Positions 1 to 5,828 are shown, numbered from the stretch's first letter. The stretch is 7,535 nucleotides of DNA from JAHFOW01 sp964370795 (GCA_964370795.1 CAYJME010000166.1:1-7535), one strand, 5' to 3'. The notes: generated from the sequence alone by a model not told the origin. Program-made: numbers and translations.

Positions 1-49
1 ACGTTACACCTTTCAACGTAACATAGGCATCAATTCGTAAAATCGTAAA

Positions 50-81
50 TTGACAAAAGGACTTTGTTTCCTGTCAGATAA
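50..81 (+). promoter_or_regulatory. Possible sigma70-type promoter upstream of the ATPase operon
   Basis: A perfect TTGACA box lies at 50-55, about 45 bp before the first ATPase start codon. The matching -10 is poor: the best candidates are TCAGAT (74-79, 18-bp spacer) and the AGATAA region (76-81). The position is right for the first gene of an operon, since no gene is visible in bases 1-100, but the weak -10 keeps confidence low. A small ACGTT/AACGT inverted repeat (1-5, 15-19) lies further upstream and could be chance. Confidence 0.25.
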
Positions 82-100
82 CATCGAATCAAAGGTATTT

Positions 101-415
101 ATGAAAAACCATCTCATCTCAGAAGTATTGCAAATTGAGGAAGAGGCAGATAACCTCGTGAATGAAGCCAGACAAAAGGCCGAACTAATTATTGTCAACA
201 TCCCGAATGAGATTAATTCCATAAAAGCAATCCTTGAAAATAAGTATCAGCAAGACCTGGAAAAAATAAGGATAAAAATGGCTCATGCGCGGCAAGGGGA
301 GAAAGGGCGTTTGAAAAATGAGTATGAGGCATTAAAAGAAAAACTGAACACGGTAGATAACAAAACGATTGAGGATGCCGTTCAATGCGTGATAAAACAC
401 ATGTACGAGTGCTAA
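101..415 (+). CDS. atpH: V/A-type ATPase peripheral-stalk subunit G/H (NtpF/AhaH-like)
   Basis: This encodes a small coiled-coil subunit that pairs with subunit E to form the peripheral stalk, the stator that holds the A3B3 head against the membrane part. The 104-residue product is almost entirely charged helix. Residues about 8-30 (EVLQIEEEADNLVNEARQKA) show the Ala/Glu-rich pattern of the family, and a second helix rich in Lys and Glu follows to the end. The ATG at 101 is chosen because AAAGG at 91-95 is a usable ribosome site and the family starts close to this helix; a TTG at 50 would add 17 residues with no family character and lies on the possible -35 box. The gene ends one base before the subunit I start, so the two are cotranscribed and probably translationally coupled. 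It corresponds to ntpF, first gene of the E. hirae operon. The family is poorly conserved, so the call rests on composition plus gene order. Confidence 0.8.
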   Translation: MKNHLISEVLQIEEEADNLVNEARQKAELIIVNIPNEINSIKAILENKYQQDLEKIRIKMAHARQGEKGRLKNEYEALKEKLNTVDNKTIEDAVQCVIKHMYEC

Positions 416-416
416 C

Positions 417-2360
417 ATGGCAATCGAAAAACTTAGCAAAGTGACCATTTTCCTTCCTGCACAGGAGTCGCGATGGTTTCTCAGCCGATTGTATCAATTG
501 AATTGTATTCACATCATAGACACGTCTACACAACCCGATAATTCCACGACTCCCGATCTGCAGAGATTTCCTACCGCCGGGGAAGGCACCGAGAAGAACA
601 TCCAGAAGCTTCATACGATATTTTCTCTTCTGAAAACATTTGTACAGAGAAAGAAAGGTTTTATTGAAGGCATCTTTCCCATTCCTTTGAGGGTTACCCA
701 GGAAGAAGTGGATTTGGCGCTTTCAAGCATTCATATTGACTCGGTATACAGGGAGTGCCAGAGTATTCATGAGAAATACACAAACCTCCAAAAAAGACAG
801 AAACAATTGCAAGAGAAAATCAATAAGTTTGCAGATTTTTTACCACTTTCAGGCGAATTAACACGAATTGAAGATGTGCGAAATGTCTCCTTCACGTATT
901 GCCATGTATCTTTAGACAAATGGAATAGGCTTCAGAAGGACTTCCCGGTGAACGATGTTCTCGCGTGGCAGATTGTATTAAGGTCAGAGCATGAGTTGAA
1001 AATACTCTTTGCATATTTAAAGAACGATAAGGAAATGGCCTTGAAAATATTTATAAAATTCAATGTTAGGGAAATACCATTTCCCATCTTATCGGGCAGT
1101 GCAGAAGACCGTATACAAGAATTACGTGTCGAATTATCCGGGGTGATTCAGGAACGGGATAAGTACCGACAGTATTTTTTTGATTTATCAAAGAAATACC
1201 GTTCACTGGAAATACTACTGGGATACTGGGAAAATGAGAGAAATAAGGTGCAGGCACAGCGTATGTGCGCTCTATCGAAAAGGGTGTTTATCCTGGGTGG
1301 ATATATAAAGGTTAAGGATAAAGGCAAACTCGATGCATTACTCCAGGCAGAATTTTCCCATGCATCAATATTTTATGAGGAGCCTTCTCCATCTGATAAG
1401 GTGCCCGTTTGTATAACGCTCAGCAGGTTTTTTAAACCCGCTCAGTTATTCATTAATATGTTTGGCCTGCCCAATTATTTTACCTTTGATCCCACGCCAT
1501 TTGTAATGATCTCATTTCTTATATTTTTTGGACTCTGTTTTGGAGATGTTTTTTACGGTCTTTTTTTAACGGTATTTTCAGCATGGATGATAAGAAGGTA
1601 TAAGGATGCCGAGGCGTTAGCGAATTTTTTAAAGATTTTTCTCTACGCTGGCGTAAGTACCATAGTATTTGGCGCACTTACGGGGGGATGGGCTGGAGAT
1701 TTGTATAGTCCTGTTTATCTGGGTGAAAATAATATTTTATTGAAAATAAAAGAAAGGCTTACCTTAATAGATCCGCTTGCAAAGCCGGTCATTGCGCTGG
1801 CATGTGCGATTGGGTTGGGTGTTTTGAATCAATTTTATGGTATTGTCCTCAGGATGTACGGTGAAATAAGGAAGAAGAATATCATGAATGCCATCTGTGA
1901 CGGATTCCTATGGCTTATTATATTGCCGGGATTTTTAATCCTGACTTCAACGATATTTTTTAAAATGTCTGGTTATGTTGTAAGTATGGGCAAGTATCTG
2001 ACCATTATTGGCGCTGCCGGATTGATCGCCACACAGGGACGCCATGAGAAGGGAATTTTTGCGAAAATATTTACGGGAGTTGTCAGTCTCTATGGTATTG
2101 TGGGTACGTATGGGTGTACCAGTTTTATCGGGGACATCCTTTCTTATACCCGTATCCTTGCACTGAGCCTTACAACGACCATTGTTGGCATGTCGTTTAA
2201 TATCGTTGCGGTATTGTTTAAAACAGGTACAATCATTGGTACTGTTTTTTTTGTTATTGCCTTGGTTACCGGTCACCTGTTTAACTTTGTTATGAGCATC
2301 CTGAGCGCCTTTATCCACCCGGCGCGATTGATATTTCTGGAATTTTTTGGAAGATTTTAA
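417..2360 (+). CDS. atpI: V/A-type ATPase membrane subunit I (a-subunit homologue), stopped just before its conserved C-terminal tail
   Basis: Subunit I forms the static half-channels next to the c-ring and anchors the peripheral stalks. The N-terminal soluble half (about residues 1-350) begins with the typical MAIEKLSKVTIFLP and has two helical hairpin arms, near 105-145 and 225-290. The C-terminal half has about eight membrane segments, starting near residue 361 (DPTPF followed by the FFGLCFGDVFYG motif, D377 and Y380). The arginine essential for ion release is R579 in GDILSYTRILALSL, and a second conserved arginine is R637 in IHPARLIFLEFF. The ATG follows the previous stop by 1 bp. The reading frame ends at TAA 2358-2360 right after EFFGRF, whereas the family continues F/Y-x-G-G-x...F-x-P-F; that tail is encoded downstream in the same frame (see 2361-2438). 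The full length without the stop would be 673 residues instead of 647. Identification is firm; whether the short form works is unknown. Confidence 0.95.
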   Translation: MAIEKLSKVTIFLPAQESRWFLSRLYQLNCIHIIDTSTQPDNSTTPDLQRFPTAGEGTEKNIQKLHTIFSLLKTFVQRKKGFIEGIFPIPLRVTQEEVDLALSSIHIDSVYRECQSIHEKYTNLQKRQKQLQEKINKFADFLPLSGELTRIEDVRNVSFTYCHVSLDKWNRLQKDFPVNDVLAWQIVLRSEHELKILFAYLKNDKEMALKIFIKFNVREIPFPILSGSAEDRIQELRVELSGVIQERDKYRQYFFDLSKKYRSLEILLGYWENERNKVQAQRMCALSKRVFILGGYIKVKDKGKLDALLQAEFSHASIFYEEPSPSDKVPVCITLSRFFKPAQLFINMFGLPNYFTFDPTPFVMISFLIFFGLCFGDVFYGLFLTVFSAWMIRRYKDAEALANFLKIFLYAGVSTIVFGALTGGWAGDLYSPVYLGENNILLKIKERLTLIDPLAKPVIALACAIGLGVLNQFYGIVLRMYGEIRKKNIMNAICDGFLWLIILPGFLILTSTIFFKMSGYVVSMGKYLTIIGAAGLIATQGRHEKGIFAKIFTGVVSLYGIVGTYGCTSFIGDILSYTRILALSLTTTIVGMSFNIVAVLFKTGTIIGTVFFVIALVTGHLFNFVMSILSAFIHPARLIFLEFFGRF

Positions 2361-2438
2361 GAGGGAGGCGCTCCAAAATTTCAACCTTACGGTTTTGGTA
2401 ATCAGAGAATAACTGTTGTCGAAGAAGATACAAAATGA
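2361..2438 (+). other. Conserved subunit I tail encoded in frame beyond the TAA stop
   Basis: Reading on in the subunit I frame after TAA 2358-2360 gives 25 codons, then TGA at 2436-2438: EGGAPKFQPYGFG followed by NQRITVVEEDTK. V/A-type subunit I and eukaryotic a-subunits end with a tail of the kind 'EFF.KFYEGGGxxFxPF.F', so these codons are the expected continuation and the TAA stands at the Tyr/Phe position (TAT or TAC to TAA is one base). The stretch is therefore coding sequence separated by a single nonsense codon, not spacer. TAA is the normal stop of neighbouring genes (413-415, 3321-3323, 3956-3958), so an altered genetic code is not the explanation. Confidence 0.8.
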
Positions 2439-2493
2439 CTGTGTGGCATGGACTTCGTTGTGAGCGCTCAGCCGAACGACGCCAAACCGATAA

Positions 2494-2520
2494 GCCCCAT
2501 TCGGGGCGGTCTGTTTGTAG
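2494..2520 (+). repeat. GC hairpin with GGTCTGTTTGTAG tail, copy 1
   Basis: GCCCC (2494-2498) pairs with GGGGC (2503-2507) around a 4-base loop, followed by GGTCTGTTTGTAG. The same layout, a 5-bp GC stem plus a G-R-Y-CTG-tail, recurs at 2544, 5829 and, degenerate, 5876. The sequence differs in the stem but compensates to keep pairing, which suggests a structured element. No T-run follows, so it does not look like a standard terminator. Confidence 0.55.
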
Positions 2521-2543
2521 AAGTAAAAGAAAACAACAATTCA

Positions 2544-2572
2544 GCCCCACGGCGGGGCGACCTGTAATATGG
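2544..2572 (+). repeat. GC hairpin with GACCTGTAATATGG tail, copy 2
   Basis: GCCCC (2544-2548) pairs with GGGGC (2554-2558), followed by GACCTGTAATATGG. It is preceded by CAATTCAGCCCCA (from 2538); a CAATTCAGCCCA sequence recurs at 5201-5212 without a hairpin, so the unit probably has a short conserved lead-in as well. Confidence 0.55.
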
Positions 2573-2574
2573 CT

Positions 2575-2620
2575 GATTTCCTGTAAGAATGTCCTATATG
2601 AGAATAAGCGTAAAAATGTC
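2575..2620 (+). repeat. 46-nt dispersed repeat, copy A
   Basis: This segment aligns without gaps to 5151-5196. The right 36 nt (AAGAAT...GAGAATAAGCGTAAAAATGTC here) match at 30 of 36 positions, and the left 10 nt are weaker. Its last four bases (TGTC) are also the first four of the palindromic element that starts at 2617. Function is not recognised. Confidence 0.55.
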
Positions 2621-2702
2621 ATTGCGAGGGTTTTGTCCGAAGCAATCCTCTGGTATTATGTAAAAATGCGGGAAAGATTGCTTCGCTTCGCTCGCAATGA
2701 CA
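2617..2702 (+). repeat. 86-bp palindromic (MITE/REP-like) element, copy A
   Basis: Perfect 12-bp terminal inverted repeats, TGTCATTGCGAG (2617-2628) and CTCGCAATGACA (2691-2702), enclose a second 9-bp stem, GAAGCAATC/GATTGCTTC, so a transcript would fold into a long hairpin with an asymmetric internal loop. The first 31 bases are identical to those of the copy at 5335. It carries no gene and resembles the small non-autonomous palindromes that spread in intergenic DNA. Sitting upstream of the c-ring gene, it may affect transcript stability, but the sequence alone cannot show this. Confidence 0.85.
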
Positions 2703-2754
2703 GATGGGACAAACATGGTTATTTTAGTAGAGTATTCGTATTCAATTTAGTGAT

Positions 2755-2759
2755 GGGAG
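2755..2759 (+). promoter_or_regulatory. Ribosome binding site of subunit K
   Basis: GGGAG at 2755-2759 lies 9 bases before the ATG at 2769, an acceptable Shine-Dalgarno site that supports this start for the proteolipid gene. Confidence 0.55.
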
Positions 2760-2768
2760 TAAGAAATC

Positions 2769-3323
2769 ATGATAGAATTACTAAAACTGTATTTTGTCCA
2801 GACAGGGTTAGGATGGGTTGTTCTTGGCGCTGTTGTCGTGGTTACGGTGAGTTGCCTTGGTTCCGCAAAGGGTATCTGGATTGCCTCGTCTCAGGCGGCA
2901 GGCATTCTCTCTGAAAAACCAGAACTCTTCGGCAAGATGCTTGTACTTATGGCGTTGCCCGGTACACAGGGGTTTTATGGTTTTATTTGTGCCATTATGA
3001 TTGCACTCCGTAGCGGGCTTATTGGCGGCAAGATAACCATTTCTCCAGTTGTCGGCGTCGCTATCCTTCTTGTTGCGATATGCATGGGTATCGTTGAGTA
3101 TATAACCGCAGTTACGCAGGCAAAGGCCGCCGTCTCTGCAATCAACCTGACGGGAAAGCAGCCTGAAGAAGGCGGACGGGCCATCCTCATTCCCGCCCTT
3201 GTTGAGACATACGCCGTTATAGCCCTGTTAATTTCCATCTTGTTAATCACGTGGCTAACCAGAGAAGGTGGATTGTCTTATGCTTCAGCAATTACTGAAA
3301 ACGTTAATTGGTCTTTGAAATAA
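2769..3323 (+). CDS. atpK: V-type ATPase c-ring proteolipid, subunit K (two-hairpin, likely Na+-binding)
   Basis: This is the rotor-ring proteolipid that carries the coupling ion past subunit I. The 184-residue protein has four membrane helices made of two fused hairpins (about 13-35, 57-80, 91-116, 138-163). The second hairpin keeps the ion-binding glutamate, E146 in ALVETYAVI, while the first has Gln instead (ALPGTQGFYGF). This is the V-type pattern of one carboxylate per four helices, giving a low ion/ATP ratio. The residues that bind Na+ in E. hirae NtpK (L61, T64, Q65, Q110, E139) correspond to L63, T66, Q67, Q117 and E146 here, so Na+ coupling is inferred. Oddities are a further acidic residue in helix 3 (E110) and a polar tail of about 20 residues after helix 4, where E. 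hirae NtpK ends almost at once. It is separated from subunit I by 330 bp of repeats, so it may be transcribed or stabilised separately. Confidence 0.95.
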   Translation: MIELLKLYFVQTGLGWVVLGAVVVVTVSCLGSAKGIWIASSQAAGILSEKPELFGKMLVLMALPGTQGFYGFICAIMIALRSGLIGGKITISPVVGVAILLVAICMGIVEYITAVTQAKAAVSAINLTGKQPEEGGRAILIPALVETYAVIALLISILLITWLTREGGLSYASAITENVNWSLK

Positions 3324-3376
3324 AATTAAGAATTCAAACAGTATGGCCAAGGGTACTGCGCTCCCACGGTAAATAT

Positions 3377-3958
3377 ATGTCAATTGAACGTATCAGAAAC
3401 TATATATTGGACAACGCCCAAAAAGAGGCAGGTCTGATTATTAAAAAGGCCGAGGATCAATTCCATGCAGAGGTGCATAAAGCAAGGCTTTCTCTTGAAA
3501 AACAATATCAGGAAAAGTTGCAGGGCGACGAGAAACGCCTTGAGGATGAAATAAAGCAGGCGATAAACGCGCTAAAAAATGATTATCGGATGAAATTACT
3601 TGAGATGAAAAATGGTCTCATTGACGATATCTTCGCGCGCGCAATCCATCACATACAATCGCTATCTGATAGTGATTATTTATCATTGTTAAAAAGATGG
3701 ATGGGAAACATACCCCTACATTTAGAGGGACAGATATTTGTCAACGAGAAGGATTTAAACAGGATAGCAGGCGATTTTGTTCATGATATAAATAAAGATA
3801 GAAAGATAAGAATTATAGTAAGCACGAAAACAATCGATATCAAAGGCGGTTTTATTTTAAAGGCAAGAAACTATGAAATTGATTATAGCCTGGAAACTAT
3901 GGTAAAAAACCTTCGGCCAAAACTTATTCCAGAGTTAAGTAACCTGTTACGTTTATAA
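3377..3958 (+). CDS. atpE: V/A-type ATPase peripheral-stalk subunit E
   Basis: Subunit E pairs with the G/H coiled coil to form the stator stalk and binds the top of the catalytic head. The 193-residue product has a long Lys/Glu/Gln-rich helix (about residues 1-95, starting MSIERIRNYILDNAQKEA, as is typical of the family). A C-terminal globular domain follows, including DIKGGFIL and a final IDYSLETMVKNLRPKLIPELSNLL, which match the conserved end of the family. The ATG at 3377 is preferred: a TTG at 3308 inside the K gene would add 23 residues unlike any E subunit. No good Shine-Dalgarno sequence precedes 3377, so translation may depend on the upstream gene, whose stop is 53 bp away. It is followed by 44 bp, then subunit C. 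Confidence 0.92.
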   Translation: MSIERIRNYILDNAQKEAGLIIKKAEDQFHAEVHKARLSLEKQYQEKLQGDEKRLEDEIKQAINALKNDYRMKLLEMKNGLIDDIFARAIHHIQSLSDSDYLSLLKRWMGNIPLHLEGQIFVNEKDLNRIAGDFVHDINKDRKIRIIVSTKTIDIKGGFILKARNYEIDYSLETMVKNLRPKLIPELSNLLRL

Positions 3959-3960
3959 AG

Positions 3961-3992
3961 AGAAACCATAGATTCCGCAGATTGCACAGAAG
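3961..3992 (+). repeat. Possible dispersed-repeat relic in the E-C spacer
   Basis: The spacer reads AAACCATAGATTCCGCAG followed by ATTGCACAGAAG. It resembles the common intergenic 'CCACAGATTACGCAGATTACACAG' type repeat, with an internal AGATT/AGATT direct repetition. Only one copy is in the window and the resemblance is from memory, so this is tentative. The ribosome site for subunit C would have to be the weak TTGAG at 3996-4000. Confidence 0.3.
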
Positions 3993-4002
3993 AAATTGAG
4001 AA

Positions 4003-5124
4003 ATGGATAAGAGCATATATCAAAATAACTGGTATTATATATCAGGGCGAGTCAACATCCTGGAAGGTCATCTCCTGAATGGAGCATTTTTTGAAAAATT
4101 ACTATCCTGCAATAGTCTCCATGATATTCTTGTGGCATTGAACACCTCCCCCCTGATGGCATATTTTACTCAGGTGAAACACTTATATGAATTCGAAAAA
4201 CTGCTCAACGATTATTATTTTCACCGTATACGCGAAATACGGTCTTATTCACCTGATACGATCATCTATGATTTTTTTTTGATAAAGAGCAATGTCCGTG
4301 ATCTGAAAAAAGATGTTAAAGCAGTACTATCTGGTAAAGGTATTGATAAGAATACAGGGCGGATGGTGTTTAAGGATAATGGGGAAGACAGAGGGGAAGA
4401 GCAAACAACATCTTTGCCGGAAATATTTAATGCATCGCTATCTTTTATAAAGCATACCGTTTTGCAGCTCACACAAAAAAGAGATACTCCCCCCGGAATC
4501 ATGCAAAACGAAGAGTCTCCGAAATCCCCCATTGAAAAGGGGAGGCAGAAGGGATTTAATATTCCTTATATTGTTGATTTAATACTTGACGGGGCTTATT
4601 TGCGATATATTGAAGACATTTGCAAAAAGATAAAATCTGAAATTATCAGGAAATACTTGACAATGTATTACGTATCAAAGGGTCTTGCGATAATACAACG
4701 TGCGATAGCTTTAAAACACGATATGAACCTCCTGCAGCAATATTTTCTTGCAGGATTTGATAACAACCACATATTTCGTAAATTAATCATAAATAAAGAG
4801 GGTATATCGGGAAATACCCTGTTTGCAGGGGCGTATGGCAATATGTTCTTATCCGATCAAAATTTTATTCAAACGCTCTTATCAAACGTATTTCCCAGAG
4901 TCTCCTTTCAATTCGAAGTAACAGCAGACAATTACTTGATAGAACTGATACGTCCCGTGAAATATATCCCTTTTGGACCAGAGCGCGTCTTTGGATACCT
5001 CTGTGGACTGACTACCGAGGTGTTTAACTTAAAATTAATAATTGGCGGAAAAATAAACAGCATTGAAAATACCTTTTTAAAGGAACGGTTGCGAAAAACA
5101 TACAGAGAGCACAGCGCTGCATAG
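4003..5124 (+). CDS. atpC: V/A-type ATPase subunit C (d-subunit homologue, c-ring socket)
   Basis: Subunit C sits on the cytoplasmic face of the c-ring and receives the central stalk, coupling D/F rotation to the ring. The 373-residue, mostly helical protein has the expected N-terminus (YISGRVNILEGHLL) and the conserved C-terminal helix pair (FGPERVFGYLCGLTTEVFNLKLIIGGKINSI...ERLRKTY). It is about 40 residues longer than a usual C subunit. The excess falls at about residues 120-188, a polar stretch that includes SPKSPIEKGRQKGF, translated from a palindromic repeat at 4522-4557. The frame is intact across this insert and the domains on both sides look normal, so the protein is probably functional with a surface loop. 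The start at 4003 is the first ATG and gives the family N-terminus. It ends with TAG and is followed by 361 bp without a gene. Confidence 0.9.
   Translation: MDKSIYQNNWYYISGRVNILEGHLLNGAFFEKLLSCNSLHDILVALNTSPLMAYFTQVKHLYEFEKLLNDYYFHRIREIRSYSPDTIIYDFFLIKSNVRDLKKDVKAVLSGKGIDKNTGRMVFKDNGEDRGEEQTTSLPEIFNASLSFIKHTVLQLTQKRDTPPGIMQNEESPKSPIEKGRQKGFNIPYIVDLILDGAYLRYIEDICKKIKSEIIRKYLTMYYVSKGLAIIQRAIALKHDMNLLQQYFLAGFDNNHIFRKLIINKEGISGNTLFAGAYGNMFLSDQNFIQTLLSNVFPRVSFQFEVTADNYLIELIRPVKYIPFGPERVFGYLCGLTTEVFNLKLIIGGKINSIENTFLKERLRKTYREHSAA
4522..4557 (+). repeat. Palindromic repeat embedded in the subunit C coding sequence
   Basis: AAATCCC (4522-4528) is the reverse complement of GGGATTT (4551-4557), with CCCC (4527-4530) facing GGGG (4539-4542) inside. 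The length keeps the frame and encodes K174 to F185 (KSPIEKGRQKGF). This matches the widespread 'AAATCCCCC...AAAGGGGG...GGGATTT' palindromes, which read as KSPLEKGDLGGF-like peptides when they land in genes. It lies within the region where this subunit C is longer than its family. Confidence 0.6.
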
Positions 5125-5150
5125 GTTGCAATTAGAACGAATTTAATGTC

Positions 5151-5196
5151 GATTTTCCGAAAGAATATGCTGTACGAGAATAGGCGTAGAAATGTC
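5151..5196 (+). repeat. 46-nt dispersed repeat, copy B
   Basis: This is the counterpart of 2575-2620 in the same orientation. The part from 5161 (AAGAAT...GAGAATAGGCGTAGAAATGTC) matches copy A at 30 of 36 positions. Copy A runs directly into the TCATTGCGAG palindrome. Copy B is instead followed by GTAACAATTCAGCCCA, which resembles sequence lying before copy A, so the order of modules differs between the two spacers. Confidence 0.55.
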
Positions 5197-5210
5197 GTAA
5201 CAATTCAGCC

Positions 5211-5321
5211 CACTGCAGAGAACGCTGAGATTGCGGAGAAGCCGGCAGAGGATAAACTGAAATAATATGCGAAATTCCCCCTTTTCACGTATTTTTTACA
5301 GACTCCGCGTCCTTGGCGGTG
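5211..5321 (+). repeat. Imperfect inverted-repeat element
   Basis: CACTGCAGAGAACGCTGAG (5211-5229) pairs at 14 of 19 positions with CTCCGCGTCCTTGGCGGTG (5303-5321). The arms resemble the common intergenic 'CACCGCAAAGACGCAGAG ... CTCTGCGTCCTTGGCGGTGAA' repeat. The 73-bp interior is A+T-rich with CCCCCTTTTCACG at 5277-5289. It appears to be a decayed copy, and no function is evident. Confidence 0.45.
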
Positions 5322-5334
5322 AACTATTACAACA

Positions 5335-5418
5335 TGTCATTGCGAGGGTTTTGTCCGAAGCAATCTCCTCGAATTATCTAAAAATGGGGGAGATTGCTTC
5401 GCTTTGCTCGCAATGACA
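5335..5418 (+). repeat. 84-bp palindromic (MITE/REP-like) element, copy B
   Basis: The termini are TGTCATTGCGAG (5335-5346) and CTCGCAATGACA (5407-5418), with the same inner GAAGCAATC/GATTGCTTC stem as copy A. The left 31 bases are identical to copy A; the centre differs by substitutions and 2 bp in length. It lies in the same orientation about 2.7 kb downstream, so the pair forms direct repeats bracketing the K, E and C genes. Confidence 0.85.
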
Positions 5419-5485
5419 ACTTAATTATTCTACGCCTCTCGGTATGGTGTCCGAATATTTCCAAAAACTAAACTATTACGTATTT

Positions 5486-5806
5486 ATGTCATATAAGATT
5501 GCGATTATTGGCGAGAAGGACGATATCCTGCCCTATCAGAGCATAGGACTTGAAATTGAGCCTGTGAAAACAAGAGAAGGGACTATCAATGCCTTCAAGA
5601 AAATTACCCAGGATTCTTCGGTAGGGATTATATTAATCACCGAAAATATGGCAGAGCAATGCCTTGATATAATTACAGAGTTAAGGAGTAAAACCGCTAA
5701 AGCAATGAGCATTATTCCAACACAACAAGAAAAGAGAGGCGTAAGCGCGAAGGAACTCAAAAAAGAAATTGGGCGTTCTGTGGGGATAGATATCCTAACA
5801 AAATGA
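5486..5806 (+). CDS. atpF: V/A-type ATPase central-stalk subunit F
   Basis: Subunit F (ntpG of Enterococcus) binds subunit D in the rotating shaft and can modulate ATPase activity. The 106-residue product shows the small Rossmann-like fold: MSYKIAIIGEKDDILPYQSIG at the start, VGIILITENMAEQ in the middle, and the tail SIIPTQQEKRG followed by IGRSVGIDIL, which matches the family signature 'P.II.IP...G...AVGIDIL'. The ATG at 5486 is chosen because family members begin with (M)xYKIAVIGD; an ATG at 5444 would add 14 residues of no family character. Neither start has a clear Shine-Dalgarno sequence. In related operons subunit A follows directly; here the stop is followed by a 139-bp spacer with hairpin repeats and then an unrelated exported protein. 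Confidence 0.9.
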   Translation: MSYKIAIIGEKDDILPYQSIGLEIEPVKTREGTINAFKKITQDSSVGIILITENMAEQCLDIITELRSKTAKAMSIIPTQQEKRGVSAKELKKEIGRSVGIDILTK

Positions 5807-5828
5807 TGGTATGCCGATCAAGCTATCA

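Larger units (their letters stand above)
2439..2768. other. Gene-free spacer between subunits I and K, filled with small repeats
   Basis: These 330 bases carry no credible gene. They contain two GC-rich hairpins with a common 3' tail (2494-2520, 2544-2572), one copy of a 46-nt dispersed repeat (2575-2620), one 86-bp palindromic element (2617-2702), and then about 65 bp of unique A+T-rich leader ending in the ribosome site of subunit K. An open frame running through here into the K gene encodes Arg-rich low-quality protein and is read from the repeats themselves. Confidence 0.7.
5125..5485. other. Gene-free spacer between subunits C and F, filled with repeats
   Basis: These 361 bases hold no supported gene. 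In order they contain the second copy of the 46-nt repeat (5151-5196), an imperfect inverted-repeat element (5211-5321), the second 84-bp palindrome (5335-5418), and a short unique stretch before subunit F. No convincing promoter or Shine-Dalgarno sequence was found before the F gene. Confidence 0.7.

Noticed and set aside
1947..2384. Minus-strand open frames within subunit I
   Set aside because: They oppose a clear subunit I coding region and encode low-quality Lys/Asn/Arg-rich sequence.
2435..2914. Open frame of 159 codons upstream of and overlapping subunit K
   Set aside because: It runs through the hairpin repeats and the palindrome, overlaps K in another frame, and its product is Arg-rich without any recognisable domain.
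3308..3376. Extended subunit E from a TTG inside the K gene
   Set aside because: The 23 extra residues do not match the family, and MSIERIRNYI at 3377 is the typical subunit E start.
2617..5418. CRISPR array or tRNA-like structures from the repeated palindromes
   Set aside because: There are only two copies, far apart, with long inverted arms and no regular spacers; no cloverleaf can be drawn.
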